From positions 2,828-14,673 of the forward strand of contig JAOZSY010000042.1 in NCBI GenBank assembly GCA_029939445.1: a stretch of DNA of 11,846 nt, read 5' to 3'. Shown here piece after piece: positions 1 through 7,390 of this stretch. The stretch comes from Bacteroidales bacterium (GTDB lineage: Bacteria > Bacteroidota > Bacteroidia > Bacteroidales > UBA1556). The notes under the pieces are model-generated. The model made no database searches and had not been told where the DNA came from. It saw only the letters and a list, made by a program, of their open reading frames with translations. Position 1 is the first letter of the stretch. Each line of letters begins with the position of its first letter. The position numbers and the translations under genes are program-made.

Positions 1-1184
1 TTGTAACATGGCTAAATGCTACCTTAATTCCATATTTGAGAATTAGTTGTGAGCTCACCAGCTTTGAGAGTTATTTGGTAACAATGGCATTTTATATTTC
101 ATACTTTGTAATGGCATTACCATCCTCTTTTATACTTAATAAAGTAGGTTTTAAAAACGGAATGGCATTGGGTTTATTAACAATGGCAGGCGGTGCGTTG
201 ATATTTATACCTGCGGCACTTACTCGTGAGTACAGCTATTTTTTATTAGGTCTTTTTGTGCAAGGAACCGGTTTGGCAATTCTGCAAACAGCGGCAAATC
301 CTTATGTTACAATTGTAGGGCCAATAGAGAGTGCTGCAAAGCGAATTAGTATTATGGGTGTTGCCAATAAGGTGGCGGGAATTCTCAGCCCAATAATTCT
401 TGGAGCAATAGTACTTGATGGTACTGATGATTTAGTGAAACAACTCACTACAATGGATGCAGTTCAAAAAACCATTGAGCTGGATGCACTTTCGGCTAAA
501 GTGATGATGCCATATGTGGTTATAGCAATTGCTTTAGTTGCTTTAGCGGCTTTTGTGAAGTATTCTAATCTTCCAGAAATTGAAGCTCAGGATGAGGAGG
601 TAGCAGATGGCCTTAGTAATAATAAAACATCAGTTCTTCAGTTTCCAAATTTGGTATTGGGAGTAATCGCTTTATTTCTTTATGTTGGGGCTGAGGTTAT
701 TGCTGTGGATACGCTTATTTCTTATGGTAGTAGTTTGGGTTTTGAAATGTCGGAAGCAAAATTCTTTTCTTCTTTTACTTTAGGAGCAATGATTTTTGGT
801 TATTTTCTTGGTATTGCACTAATTCCTAAAGTATTATCTCAATCGAAGGCTCTTATGATAATGGCTGTATTAGGTGTAGTATTTGTTATTATTGCAATGG
901 TAAGCTCGGGCTTTATGTCCATACTTTTTATTGCGGCATTAGGGCTTGCAAATTCAATAATGTGGCCAGCAATATGGCCTTTGGCAATTAATGGTCTAGG
1001 AAAATTTACTAAGCAAGGCAGCGCTCTTCTTATTATGGCAATTTCTGGTGGCGCAATTATGCCTCTTCTTTATGGTGCCCTTTCTGGGGCTAATATGCTT
1101 GGCTCTCAAATTGCCTATGTAATTCTTATTCCATCGTATTTGTTTATCCTTTATTATGCTTGGTCGCAGAATAAGACAGAATAA
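1..1184 (+). CDS. Sugar MFS transporter, FucP/GluP family (5' end missing)
   Basis: Inner-membrane major facilitator, likely importing a sugar (fucose, glucose or galactose class). The reading frame is open from base 3 to the left edge. The residues before the first possible start (a TTG at base 36) read as family sequence (VTWLNATLIPYL), so that TTG is internal and the true start lies outside the window. What remains is 393 residues; the family is usually 410-440, so roughly 20-45 are missing. Visible family marks are FYISYFVMALPSS, the loop motif KVGFKNG, the TAANPYVT motif of helix 4 and RISIMGVANK; about ten hydrophobic helices follow. Compared with E. coli FucP, the positions of Asp46 and Glu135 appear to be Ala (bases 18-20) and Gln (bases 285-287). 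The polyferredoxin gene follows 76 bp downstream on the same strand with no convincing terminator between, so the two may be co-transcribed. The family is secure; the substrate is not known. Confidence 0.9.
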   Translation, partial: VTWLNATLIPYLRISCELTSFESYLVTMAFYISYFVMALPSSFILNKVGFKNGMALGLLTMAGGALIFIPAALTREYSYFLLGLFVQGTGLAILQTAANPYVTIVGPIESAAKRISIMGVANKVAGILSPIILGAIVLDGTDDLVKQLTTMDAVQKTIELDALSAKVMMPYVVIAIALVALAAFVKYSNLPEIEAQDEEVADGLSNNKTSVLQFPNLVLGVIALFLYVGAEVIAVDTLISYGSSLGFEMSEAKFFSSFTLGAMIFGYFLGIALIPKVLSQSKALMIMAVLGVVFVIIAMVSSGFMSILFIAALGLANSIMWPAIWPLAINGLGKFTKQGSALLIMAISGGAIMPLLYGALSGANMLGSQIAYVILIPSYLFILYYAWSQNKTE

Positions 1185-1260
1185 TTTTTTTACAAAAAAA
1201 AGTATCAAATTGATAGAGTTTTCTTGTAAATAAATAGCCTGTAATACAGACATTAAAATA

Positions 1261-2631
1261 ATGCTAAACAGTTTTTTTAAAAATAGATACTTATTATTAA
1301 GCCTTCAGTTTTTCACACTGATAGTGTTTGTTTTGCTTATTTATGGAAGTATTGGAATTGCTACTGACGATGCTAGTTTTGCAAAAATACTACGTAATAC
1401 CAACCTTCCCAACCTTATTGTGTGGTCGTATTGGTGGCCTTTGATAATTGTCACGGCAATAATCTTTGGTAGATATTGGTGCTCTATTTGTCCTATGGAG
1501 TTGATTACATCTTTCTTTGGAAAAATAGGATTACGTAATAAGCCTGGCAATTTTATGAAATCAGGTTGGATAATTACTCTTTTTTATGCAATAGTACTAA
1601 TACTAGGAATTCATACTTTCGCCATTCATCGTATACCGCAATATATGGCTATATATATGCTTGTGTTGTTTGCAACAGCTGTTATAGTAGGCCTTATTTG
1701 GGAGAAGCGAACTTTCTGTACTCACGTTTGTCCAATTGGGCATTTACTAGGGCTTTATTCACTGCTGTCGTTTAATAAATTGGGTGTTAAGGATACTGAT
1801 GTCTGCAAAAACTGTAAAACAAAGGACTGTATTAGTAAAGCTAATCATTATAAATTTAATGCTCGCTCTTGTACTTCCGAATTATATCCTCCTATGATTA
1901 GTAATAATAGTGATTGTATCCTTTGCGGACAGTGTTTTAAATCTTGCACAAAAGATAATGTGATAATACAAAAACGAAGATTTGCGGCTGATTTATTTAC
2001 AAATATTAGTTTGCGATGGTCCGAAATTGCTTTTTTTATGATTGTAAGCGGTTTTGTGGTTTACGAATTACTATCGGAATGGTCGGTTAGTAAGGAGATT
2101 ATAATGATACTTCCAAATTATATAAATGGGAGTTTAGGTATTTTGGGAAGTGCAAAGGGGACAGTAAAAGCAATAATACTGTTTGTAATACTTCCACTGA
2201 TTTTTTTCTCAATACTTGGTATTCTTAAAAAAATTGTGGCTAATGAAAAATGGAAAAGTGCATTCAATCAGTTGGTATTAGCATTGCTACCTATAGCAGC
2301 AAGTATGCACTTGTTAAAAGCTATACTTAAAACTACATCTCGTATTCCTTATTGGGAATTTGTTGTTTCTGATCCCAGTGGAGTAGAATCTGCTACGAAA
2401 ATAATGTCGAATCCAGAATTAGTAAAGAACAATTATCTTATAAATATACTGGCTCCCAGTATAGATGTTATTTCTGTTATTTTACCAATTTTAGGATTAG
2501 TTCTCTCAATTTTAGTAATTAGAAAGCAGGCTCATAATAATATTAGTTCAAGAGTTATTTCTTTTATAGCAGCTAGTTTATATGTCTTAATTTTTATAAT
2601 TACTATGCTTGAATGGAGGGGGCTTTATTAA
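1261..2631 (+). CDS. Membrane-bound 4Fe-4S polyferredoxin (Fer4_5 / NapH-like)
   Basis: 456-residue integral membrane iron-sulfur protein, likely an electron carrier between the quinone pool or a reductase and an unknown partner. About four helices (residues 11-32, 52-70, 103-122, 126-146) carry the two CxxCP-type motifs of the Fer4_5/NapH/CcoG group, C74-x2-C77-P and C153-x3-C157-P. A soluble loop then holds two candidate 4Fe-4S sites: C182-x2-C185-x4-C190 with C204, and the standard C219-x2-C222-x2-C225-x3-C229. Five more helices follow (about 254-271, 301-322, 335-354, 401-420, 432-450), which typical NapH proteins lack. No CcoG C-terminal domain is visible, so ccoG is not the right name. 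The start is the ATG at 1261, which gives a basic N-terminus followed directly by helix 1. It lies downstream of the sugar transporter and upstream of a hairpin terminator. Membrane Fe-S protein is secure; the electron partners and the physiological role are not evident. Confidence 0.85.
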   Translation: MLNSFFKNRYLLLSLQFFTLIVFVLLIYGSIGIATDDASFAKILRNTNLPNLIVWSYWWPLIIVTAIIFGRYWCSICPMELITSFFGKIGLRNKPGNFMKSGWIITLFYAIVLILGIHTFAIHRIPQYMAIYMLVLFATAVIVGLIWEKRTFCTHVCPIGHLLGLYSLLSFNKLGVKDTDVCKNCKTKDCISKANHYKFNARSCTSELYPPMISNNSDCILCGQCFKSCTKDNVIIQKRRFAADLFTNISLRWSEIAFFMIVSGFVVYELLSEWSVSKEIIMILPNYINGSLGILGSAKGTVKAIILFVILPLIFFSILGILKKIVANEKWKSAFNQLVLALLPIAASMHLLKAILKTTSRIPYWEFVVSDPSGVESATKIMSNPELVKNNYLINILAPSIDVISVILPILGLVLSILVIRKQAHNNISSRVISFIAASLYVLIFIITMLEWRGLY

Positions 2632-2647
2632 TAATAGTTATAACTAA

Positions 2648-2683
2648 AAACCCATCAACTCTTATTAAAGAATTGATGGGTTT
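2648..2683. terminator. Bidirectional rho-independent terminator
   Basis: An 11-bp perfect inverted repeat (2648-2658 with 2673-2683, core ACCCATCAA/TTGATGGGT) continues inward with four more pairs after one mismatch. It is flanked by T-rich sequence on the plus side (2681-2690) and an A-run on the left (2646-2650), which reads as a T-run on the minus strand. It sits between convergent stop codons (2631 and 2725) and can serve both genes. Confidence 0.85.
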
Positions 2684-2724
2684 ATTATTAAGTAAATAAA
2701 TTTTACTCAAATGTTTTAGAGTAA

Positions 2725-4353
2725 TTATCTAGCAATATTAAATTTAATAACAGAAGCATTAACTCTTACAATATAAGTACCAGCAGCAAAGTCGCTAGTA
2801 TTTATTTCTTGTAATTTCGAAGCCTCTTCAATTGTATAAACAACCTTACCAGTAATATCTAATATTATAATTTTCTGGTTTTCAGCATTAGCAATTGTTA
2901 CTAATTCGTTTGCAGGATTAGGATATATAGAAAGCTTAGCTACTTTATTAATATTCTTTAAAGAAGTAGTATTACTTACTGAAATATTATCAATACCTAA
3001 ACCAAACATATCATATGTATCATGGTGTCTGAAAGCAATCCAGATATCTCCAGAATAAGATGCAAGACTTATGTTTCGATACACATCACTATCATCTACT
3101 AATGTTTCATTAAATTCAGCAGTAGTAAAGTCGCTTGGTGTATTTCCAGTTGTAGAAATATAAACTGAATATTGCTCAGCAGCATAATTGGCATCAAAAG
3201 ATTTTGCGCTCCAACTTAAATAAGGAGTCGTTAGACTTGAAATATCAATTTTATTTGATATTACCCAGTTGTCAGGGTTAAGAGCTGTTGAAGTAGAATT
3301 GTCATACGAAAATGAGTTTAATGAAGGATTTCCAGTTACAACTTCGGTAAATGCCCAGTCAAAACCATCACCATCAACATCATATAATTGCCAACAGCCA
3401 ATGCCACTTGTCATATCATCAGTCCAAGGAGCAGTAATAGGAGCAGAGCAATCTTTAGATGTTGTAAAAGAAGAAGAAGTCCATGTACTTACAGTACTAC
3501 TACCACAATCTGTTTGTATATAAACATAGTATTCGGTAAGTTCTGTTAAACCCGTAAGGCTATATGAAGCAGTAGTTGCAGCTCCGTCATAAATATCACC
3601 TGTTCCAGTAGCTGGATCAATTACTGTTGAGGATACTTTTAGGTTCCATGCAGAAGCGCTAGATGTCCATGCAATATCTGTAGAATTAAAAGTAGTATTT
3701 GTATATACAATAGCTGAAGGAGGGAAGCAAGTCATTGCTGCATCCGATATTATAGCTTTTATATTCCAGTTAGCATCTACTGAGCCACCAGTAAGCGTAA
3801 GTAAAGAACTCCATGAGCCAAAATTCATTATGTCGCCATAACCATTTGTTTCACGTGGACCAGCATCAGTTCCTGCTGGGTAGCCACCAATTGTAACTAA
3901 CTCATATCCAACATAAAGATCATCTGCTGTAATAGCATACGAAGTTGTTAATATAATATTATTCCAACCTTCTACTAAACCCGTAACTGCTTGAGTATAT
4001 ACAGCAGTAGTAGTATCATTATAAAGTTGTATTTCTGCTGTAGAAACATTACTAACACCACTAATATAAAATTGTACTTCAGTAAGGAAGTTTCCAACTA
4101 GTGGAGTCATTACTGTTGATGGGTGTAAAGCGAAAACGCCAAAGGTAGCAGCTGATCCAGTACCAATACTGTTATCATTTATCCCGTCGTAACTAAGTGT
4201 TGCAACTACTGTCTTTGAGTTGTTAGTAGCAGCCAAAGATTTAGATTTAACAGACGAAAGTACGCCTGGAGTATTACCTACATTCTTTGTTAATTGCGCG
4301 AAAGAAGTACCAATAAATAATACTGCAATCATTAAAATAGTAAAATGCTTCAT
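2725..4353 (-). CDS. Secreted T9SS-sorted protein with FN3-like and choice-of-anchor-J domains
   Basis: 542-residue exported protein. Residues 1-19 are a Sec signal peptide (basic MKH, hydrophobic core, cleavage likely after GTSFA). Residues about 50-205 form a beta-rich domain of unknown name, seen in other secreted Bacteroidota proteins (features: EVQFYI, GWNNIILTT, DDLYVGYE). Residues about 208-298 look fibronectin-III-like (AWTSSASAWNLKV, LTGLTELTEYYVYIQT). Residues about 301-460 match the choice-of-anchor-J/cleaved-adhesin type (DVDGDGFDW, NPDNWVIS, LSWSAKSFD, IAFRHHD, LGIDNISV). Residues about 470-542 are a type A T9SS sorting domain (YPNPA at 477-481, DITGKVV, AAGTYIVRV), so the protein should cross the outer membrane and be anchored or released. 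No catalytic motif was recognised, so an adhesin or glycan-binding role is only a guess. It is probably monocistronic: its own -7 box lies 35 bp upstream and terminators flank it on both sides. Confidence 0.9.
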   Translation of the reverse strand: MKHFTILMIAVLFIGTSFAQLTKNVGNTPGVLSSVKSKSLAATNNSKTVVATLSYDGINDNSIGTGSAATFGVFALHPSTVMTPLVGNFLTEVQFYISGVSNVSTAEIQLYNDTTTAVYTQAVTGLVEGWNNIILTTSYAITADDLYVGYELVTIGGYPAGTDAGPRETNGYGDIMNFGSWSSLLTLTGGSVDANWNIKAIISDAAMTCFPPSAIVYTNTTFNSTDIAWTSSASAWNLKVSSTVIDPATGTGDIYDGAATTASYSLTGLTELTEYYVYIQTDCGSSTVSTWTSSSFTTSKDCSAPITAPWTDDMTSGIGCWQLYDVDGDGFDWAFTEVVTGNPSLNSFSYDNSTSTALNPDNWVISNKIDISSLTTPYLSWSAKSFDANYAAEQYSVYISTTGNTPSDFTTAEFNETLVDDSDVYRNISLASYSGDIWIAFRHHDTYDMFGLGIDNISVSNTTSLKNINKVAKLSIYPNPANELVTIANAENQKIIILDITGKVVYTIEEASKLQEINTSDFAAGTYIVRVNASVIKFNIAR

Positions 4354-4387
4354 ATTTGTAATTTTAGTTAATAATTTATGATTTTAA

Positions 4388-4395
4388 CAAAAGTA
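4388..4395 (-). promoter_or_regulatory. Bacteroidota -7 box for the secreted T9SS protein
   Basis: On the minus strand this reads TACTTTTG, a perfect TAnnTTTG. It lies 35 bp upstream of the ATG at 4353, giving a leader of roughly 25-30 nt. No clear TTG-type -33 box is seen at the usual 19-21 bp spacing. Confidence 0.6.
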
Positions 4396-4427
4396 GTGTT
4401 TTTTGGTTTATTAAATAAATATTTTTA

Positions 4428-4466
4428 TAAAAAAAAAGCCCCAATCAAATTAATGATTAGAGCTTT
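4428..4466 (-). terminator. Rho-independent terminator of malate dehydrogenase
   Basis: A 13-bp stem (4435-4447 with 4454-4466, two G-U pairs in minus-strand RNA) closes the 6-nt loop 4448-4453. It is followed on the minus strand by a U-run (the A-run at about 4428-4437). It starts 20 nt after the mdh stop codon. Confidence 0.85.
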
Positions 4467-4486
4467 ATTATTTAGAAAAATATAGA

Positions 4487-5425
4487 TTACATTAATTTCA
4501 TATCATCAAGAACCTTCATAACAGATTTTACAGCTGCAGAAGAAGTTTCCATATCTTTCATTTCGTCTTCGTTAAGATCAATTTCAATGATTTCTTCAAC
4601 ACCATTACGACCTAGGCGTACTGGAGATCCAAGATAAACATCCTTCTGTCCCCATTGTCCATCAAGTGAAACGCAAACTGGGAAGATATGCTTTTGATCA
4701 TTAACAATAGATTCAACCATTTGAGCAGCAGCAGCACCTGGAGCATACCAAGCAGAAGTACCCAATAGTTTAACTATCTCACCACCACCTTTTTTAGTAC
4801 GGTCGATAATAGCATCAAGCTTATCATCGTCTATAAGGTCAGTTACAGGAATACCTGCTACAGTAGTGTATCGCTTAAGAGGAACCATAGTATCGCCATG
4901 TCCACCCATTAGTAAAGCTTGAATATCGTTAGGAGAAACGCCTAGCTCAGTTGCAAGGAATGCCTTATAACGTGATGTGTCAAGAATACCTGCCATACCA
5001 AATACTTTATTTGCTCCTTTACCAGAAGCCTTATGAGCAGCATAAGTCATTACATCTAGAGGATTAGCAACAACAATAATGATAGCATCAGGAGAAGCTT
5101 TCATTACGTTACCTACAACGTTCATCATAATCTTAGCATTGGTAGCAATAAGATCATCGCGGCTCATTCCTGGCTTACGAGGAATACCCGAAGTGATAAC
5201 TACAACTTCCGAACCAGCAGTTTTTGAATAATCATTAGTATATCCATTTACGCGAGTATCGAATTGATTGATTGCGGCAGCTTCCCAAATGTCAAGAGCT
5301 TTACCTTCTGCAAATCCTTCTTTAATATCGATTAATACAACCTCATCTAAGAAGTTTTTCTGAGCTAATACATCAGCGCAAGTTGCTCCAACGTTACCAG
5401 CACCTACTACGGTTACTTTTTTCAT
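4487..5425 (-). CDS. mdh: Malate dehydrogenase, NAD-dependent (LDH-like type)
   Basis: Cytosolic enzyme interconverting malate and oxaloacetate with NAD+/NADH in the TCA cycle. At 312 residues it is full length for the LDH-like bacterial MDH group. The Rossmann nucleotide loop is GAGNVG (8-13), and the acid ending strand beta-2 (LID, D33) predicts NAD over NADP. The mobile loop carries the two substrate arginines R83 and R89 (IPRKPGMSR), where lactate dehydrogenases have Gln at the first position. Further active-site residues are N121 (ANPLD), D149 with R152 (LDTSRY) and catalytic H176 (GGHGDTMVPL). The start is the only ATG directly before the Rossmann strand. The leader is A-rich with no Shine-Dalgarno sequence. 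The gene lies 98 bp downstream of citrate synthase with a strong hairpin between them. No TAnnTTTG box was found in that gap, so expression may depend on readthrough or on an unrecognised promoter. Confidence 0.97.
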   Translation of the reverse strand: MKKVTVVGAGNVGATCADVLAQKNFLDEVVLIDIKEGFAEGKALDIWEAAAINQFDTRVNGYTNDYSKTAGSEVVVITSGIPRKPGMSRDDLIATNAKIMMNVVGNVMKASPDAIIIVVANPLDVMTYAAHKASGKGANKVFGMAGILDTSRYKAFLATELGVSPNDIQALLMGGHGDTMVPLKRYTTVAGIPVTDLIDDDKLDAIIDRTKKGGGEIVKLLGTSAWYAPGAAAAQMVESIVNDQKHIFPVCVSLDGQWGQKDVYLGSPVRLGRNGVEEIIEIDLNEDEMKDMETSSAAVKSVMKVLDDMKLM

Positions 5426-5456
5426 ATTTATTATTTGTTTATGTGTTTTGTTTTCT

Positions 5457-5500
5457 AAAAAAAAGAATAAAATTCCAGAAAATTAATTCTGGAATTTTAT
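5457..5500 (-). terminator. Rho-independent terminator of citrate synthase
   Basis: A perfect 14-bp inverted repeat (5467-5480 with 5487-5500) has a 6-nt AATTAA loop. It is followed on the minus strand by a U-run (A8 at 5457-5464). It separates citrate synthase (stop at 5524) from mdh (start at 5425). The plus-strand side is also T-rich, but no plus-strand gene ends here. Confidence 0.85.
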
Positions 5501-5523
5501 TGTAATATTATTTAAACAGACTA

Positions 5524-6825
5524 TTACTTAATGCCAGCAGTTTCTTCTAGCATAGCAGTAGTTAACGACTTAGGACGCTCAAGAGCATATCCTAAAGCTC
5601 TGTCCCATGTGATATTAGCTAATACACCAATTGAACGACCTACTCCAAACATTACGGTATAGAAATCGTACTCAACAATACCATAGAACCACTGGATAAC
5701 TCCTGATTGAGCATCAACATTTGGCCATGGATTCTTAGCTTTTCCTTGTTCTACTAAAATATCTGGAACAACTCTATAAAGCATATCAACATACTTAAAG
5801 ATTTTATCGTTTGGTAAGTGCTTCTCACAAAATTCTCTTTGTGAAGCATAACGAGGATCAGTTTTACGTAATACAGCGTGACCAAATCCTGGAATTACAG
5901 CACCACCATTTAATGTTTCCCAAACAAATTTCTTCATTATTTCTTCTGTTGGCTCAACACCATCAAGCTTAGTAATTACATTCTGTAACCAGCCTAAAAC
6001 TTCTTGATTTGCTAATCCGTGTAATGGTCCAGCTAAAGCATCCATACCTGCAGATAATGAATAATAAGCATCAGATAAAGTAGAAGCTACTAAGTGAGTT
6101 GTATGTGCAGAAGCATTACCCGACTCATGATCAGAGTGAAGGATGAAATACATACGAGCAACATCATCATAAGGAGCATCAATACCCATCATTTTAGCAA
6201 AGTTAGATCCCATATCTACTTTTGGGTTAGCTATAATATTACCACCTTTATACTTATAACGGTAAATAAAAGCAGCAATTTCTGGTAAACGAGCTAAAAG
6301 ATCTGTTGAATCTTCAAACATTGAATCCCATGCATCCATTTTATTGAATCCTTCGTTATAGAATTTAGCAAATTTACTCTCTTTCTGCATTGCAAGAATT
6401 GCAGAATTAAACATAACCATTGGATGAGAATCCTTAGGTAAAGCCTTAATTACATCAAATACATATGATGGAACTTCACTTCTGTTTTTAAAATCCTCTA
6501 CTAATTCCATAGTTTCTTCCATTGTTGGAATATCACCAGTCAATAGTAAATACCAAAAACCTTCAACATAAGGGTAATCTTTACCTTCTGGCTTTGGCAA
6601 TGCTGCCATAGTTTCAGGAATAGTATATCCACGGAAACGGATACCCTCCATTGGATCTAAATAAGAAATGTCAGTTACCAAACATCTAACGCCTCTTGCG
6701 CCACCTATTGCTTGATCAATTGTTACTTCACCAACTTTTACGCTACCATACTCTTTCAGTAGTTTAGTAGTTCTTGGTCGATGTTCTTGAATCTTTTTGT
6801 ACAGTTTTTCTTTTAAAGCTGTCAT
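5524..6825 (-). CDS. gltA: Citrate synthase, eukaryote-like (type I)
   Basis: Condenses oxaloacetate and acetyl-CoA to citrate, the entry step of the TCA cycle, in the cytosol. 433 residues, full length. The sequence resembles mitochondrial citrate synthase more than the hexameric E. coli type: GIRFRGYTIPE (61-71), FWYLLLTGDIPT (90-101), HSDHESGNASAHTTH (230-244), ALAGPLHGLANQEVLGWL (263-280), PGFGHAVLRKTDPRY (312-326) and PNVDAQSGV (368-376). The catalytic triad is H269, H316 and D371; R397 and R417 (LERPKS) are the usual substrate arginines. From family knowledge, type I enzymes are dimers without the NADH allosteric control of Gram-negative type II enzymes; that this copy behaves so is inference. 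A 565-bp non-coding gap lies upstream, a strong terminator downstream, and mdh is next. The start ATG is preceded by an A-rich leader with no Shine-Dalgarno sequence. Confidence 0.96.
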   Translation of the reverse strand: MTALKEKLYKKIQEHRPRTTKLLKEYGSVKVGEVTIDQAIGGARGVRCLVTDISYLDPMEGIRFRGYTIPETMAALPKPEGKDYPYVEGFWYLLLTGDIPTMEETMELVEDFKNRSEVPSYVFDVIKALPKDSHPMVMFNSAILAMQKESKFAKFYNEGFNKMDAWDSMFEDSTDLLARLPEIAAFIYRYKYKGGNIIANPKVDMGSNFAKMMGIDAPYDDVARMYFILHSDHESGNASAHTTHLVASTLSDAYYSLSAGMDALAGPLHGLANQEVLGWLQNVITKLDGVEPTEEIMKKFVWETLNGGAVIPGFGHAVLRKTDPRYASQREFCEKHLPNDKIFKYVDMLYRVVPDILVEQGKAKNPWPNVDAQSGVIQWFYGIVEYDFYTVMFGVGRSIGVLANITWDRALGYALERPKSLTTAMLEETAGIK

Positions 6826-6967
6826 AATATTTGTTTTTTATATGTCTGCTAATAACAACAGACGGGTTTATGTGTGGTATAAAAATTTATTGCTCCAACT
6901 ATAATCTATAGAAGAACAAATGTTTTTTTCTTTTGTAAAATGTTTTTTTGAAGAATACACAGCTTTA

Positions 6968-6996
6968 CATACACCATTTTGGAGTATGTTTTTTTT
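6968..6996 (+). terminator. Orphan plus-strand terminator-like hairpin
   Basis: CATAC at 6968-6972 pairs with GTATG at 6984-6988 and, after one A-A mismatch, CC (6974-6975) pairs with GG (6981-6982) around a 5-nt loop. Eight T residues (6989-6996) follow immediately. The orientation suits a plus-strand transcript, yet no plus-strand gene lies upstream within the gap. It could end a small RNA or an antisense transcript of the citrate synthase leader, or be fortuitous. Confidence 0.4.
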
Positions 6997-7332
6997 GGAT
7001 ATACAAATAGAATCAATATTCATATTAGTTCTGTGCAGAGTGTGTATTAACTTATGAAATATGTTGATTATGGGTGATAAAACATCATCGATATTTCGAG
7101 CTACTAAAGTACAAAAGCTTTTTAATATATGGAGTAATAATACTTTATAAAACTCTATTATTAAGTTGATATAAGTCTGCTTTGTATAACTTCTTTATCA
7201 AAATATAAACTGAGAGGACTTTTCGAAAAATACCTTATTTGACTATTTAGCTCACAATACCGATTATGATAAGCTATTCATATTAAATATAATGCTATAT
7301 CTACATATTGCTTATAGACATTTTTTTGTGGC

Positions 7333-7364
7333 ATAAAAAAAGCCACAATTTAAATTGTGGCTTT
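7333..7364 (-). terminator. Rho-independent terminator of malic enzyme
   Basis: A perfect 26-nt palindrome (7339-7364) gives a stem AAAGCCACAA/TTGTGGCTTT closed by a TTTAAA loop. On the minus strand it is followed by a U-run (A7 at 7335-7341, partly in the stem). It lies 26 nt after the malic enzyme stop codon. A second GTGGC at 7328-7332 could form an alternative pairing with the stem's GCCAC at 7342-7346. Confidence 0.85.
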
Positions 7365-7390
7365 ATGTATATTTTAAGAATTATGTTTTC

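Larger units (their letters stand above)
6826..7390. other. Long non-coding gap between malic enzyme and citrate synthase
   Basis: 565 bp, very AT-rich. The malic enzyme terminator occupies the right end. On the minus strand this gap must hold the citrate synthase promoter. No perfect TAnnTTTG was found; the nearest is TCTATTTG (complement of 7004-7011), one mismatch. Other items are a small hairpin near the citrate synthase leader (GTCTG 6844-6848 with CAGAC 6859-6863), a direct repeat of AAATGTTTTTTT (6918-6929 and 6938-6949), an AT-only 8-bp inverted repeat (7135-7142 with 7156-7163), a plus-strand terminator-like hairpin listed separately, and a 51-codon minus-strand open frame (6868-7023) with no recognisable features. 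No tRNA-like structure was seen. Confidence 0.7.

Noticed and set aside
36..38. TTG as start codon of the MFS transporter
   Set aside because: The frame stays open to the left edge and the preceding residues match the family's first helix, so the TTG is internal.
1203..1215. Inverted repeat TATCAA/TTGATA after the MFS gene as a terminator
   Set aside because: The loop would be a single base, the stem is AT-rich and no clean T-run follows; it is unlikely to stop transcription.
1261..2631. Naming the polyferredoxin ccoG or napH
   Set aside because: The CcoG C-terminal domain is absent, NapH proteins are shorter without the second membrane half, and no oxidase or nitrate reductase genes are nearby.
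3269..3523. 84-codon plus-strand open frame within the secreted T9SS gene
   Set aside because: It is antisense to the FN3/choice-of-anchor-J region, which has strong family motifs; no independent evidence.
4487..5425. Lactate dehydrogenase instead of malate dehydrogenase
   Set aside because: The substrate loop has Arg at 83 (IPRKPGMSR), the malate-selecting residue; lactate enzymes have Gln there.
6844..6863. GTCTG/CAGAC hairpin in the citrate synthase leader as a riboswitch
   Set aside because: Only five pairs around a 10-nt loop, with no conserved riboswitch core visible.
7135..7163. AT-only inverted repeat as a structural RNA or terminator
   Set aside because: Eight A-T pairs with a 13-nt loop are weak, no U-run follows, and such repeats are expected by chance in this composition.
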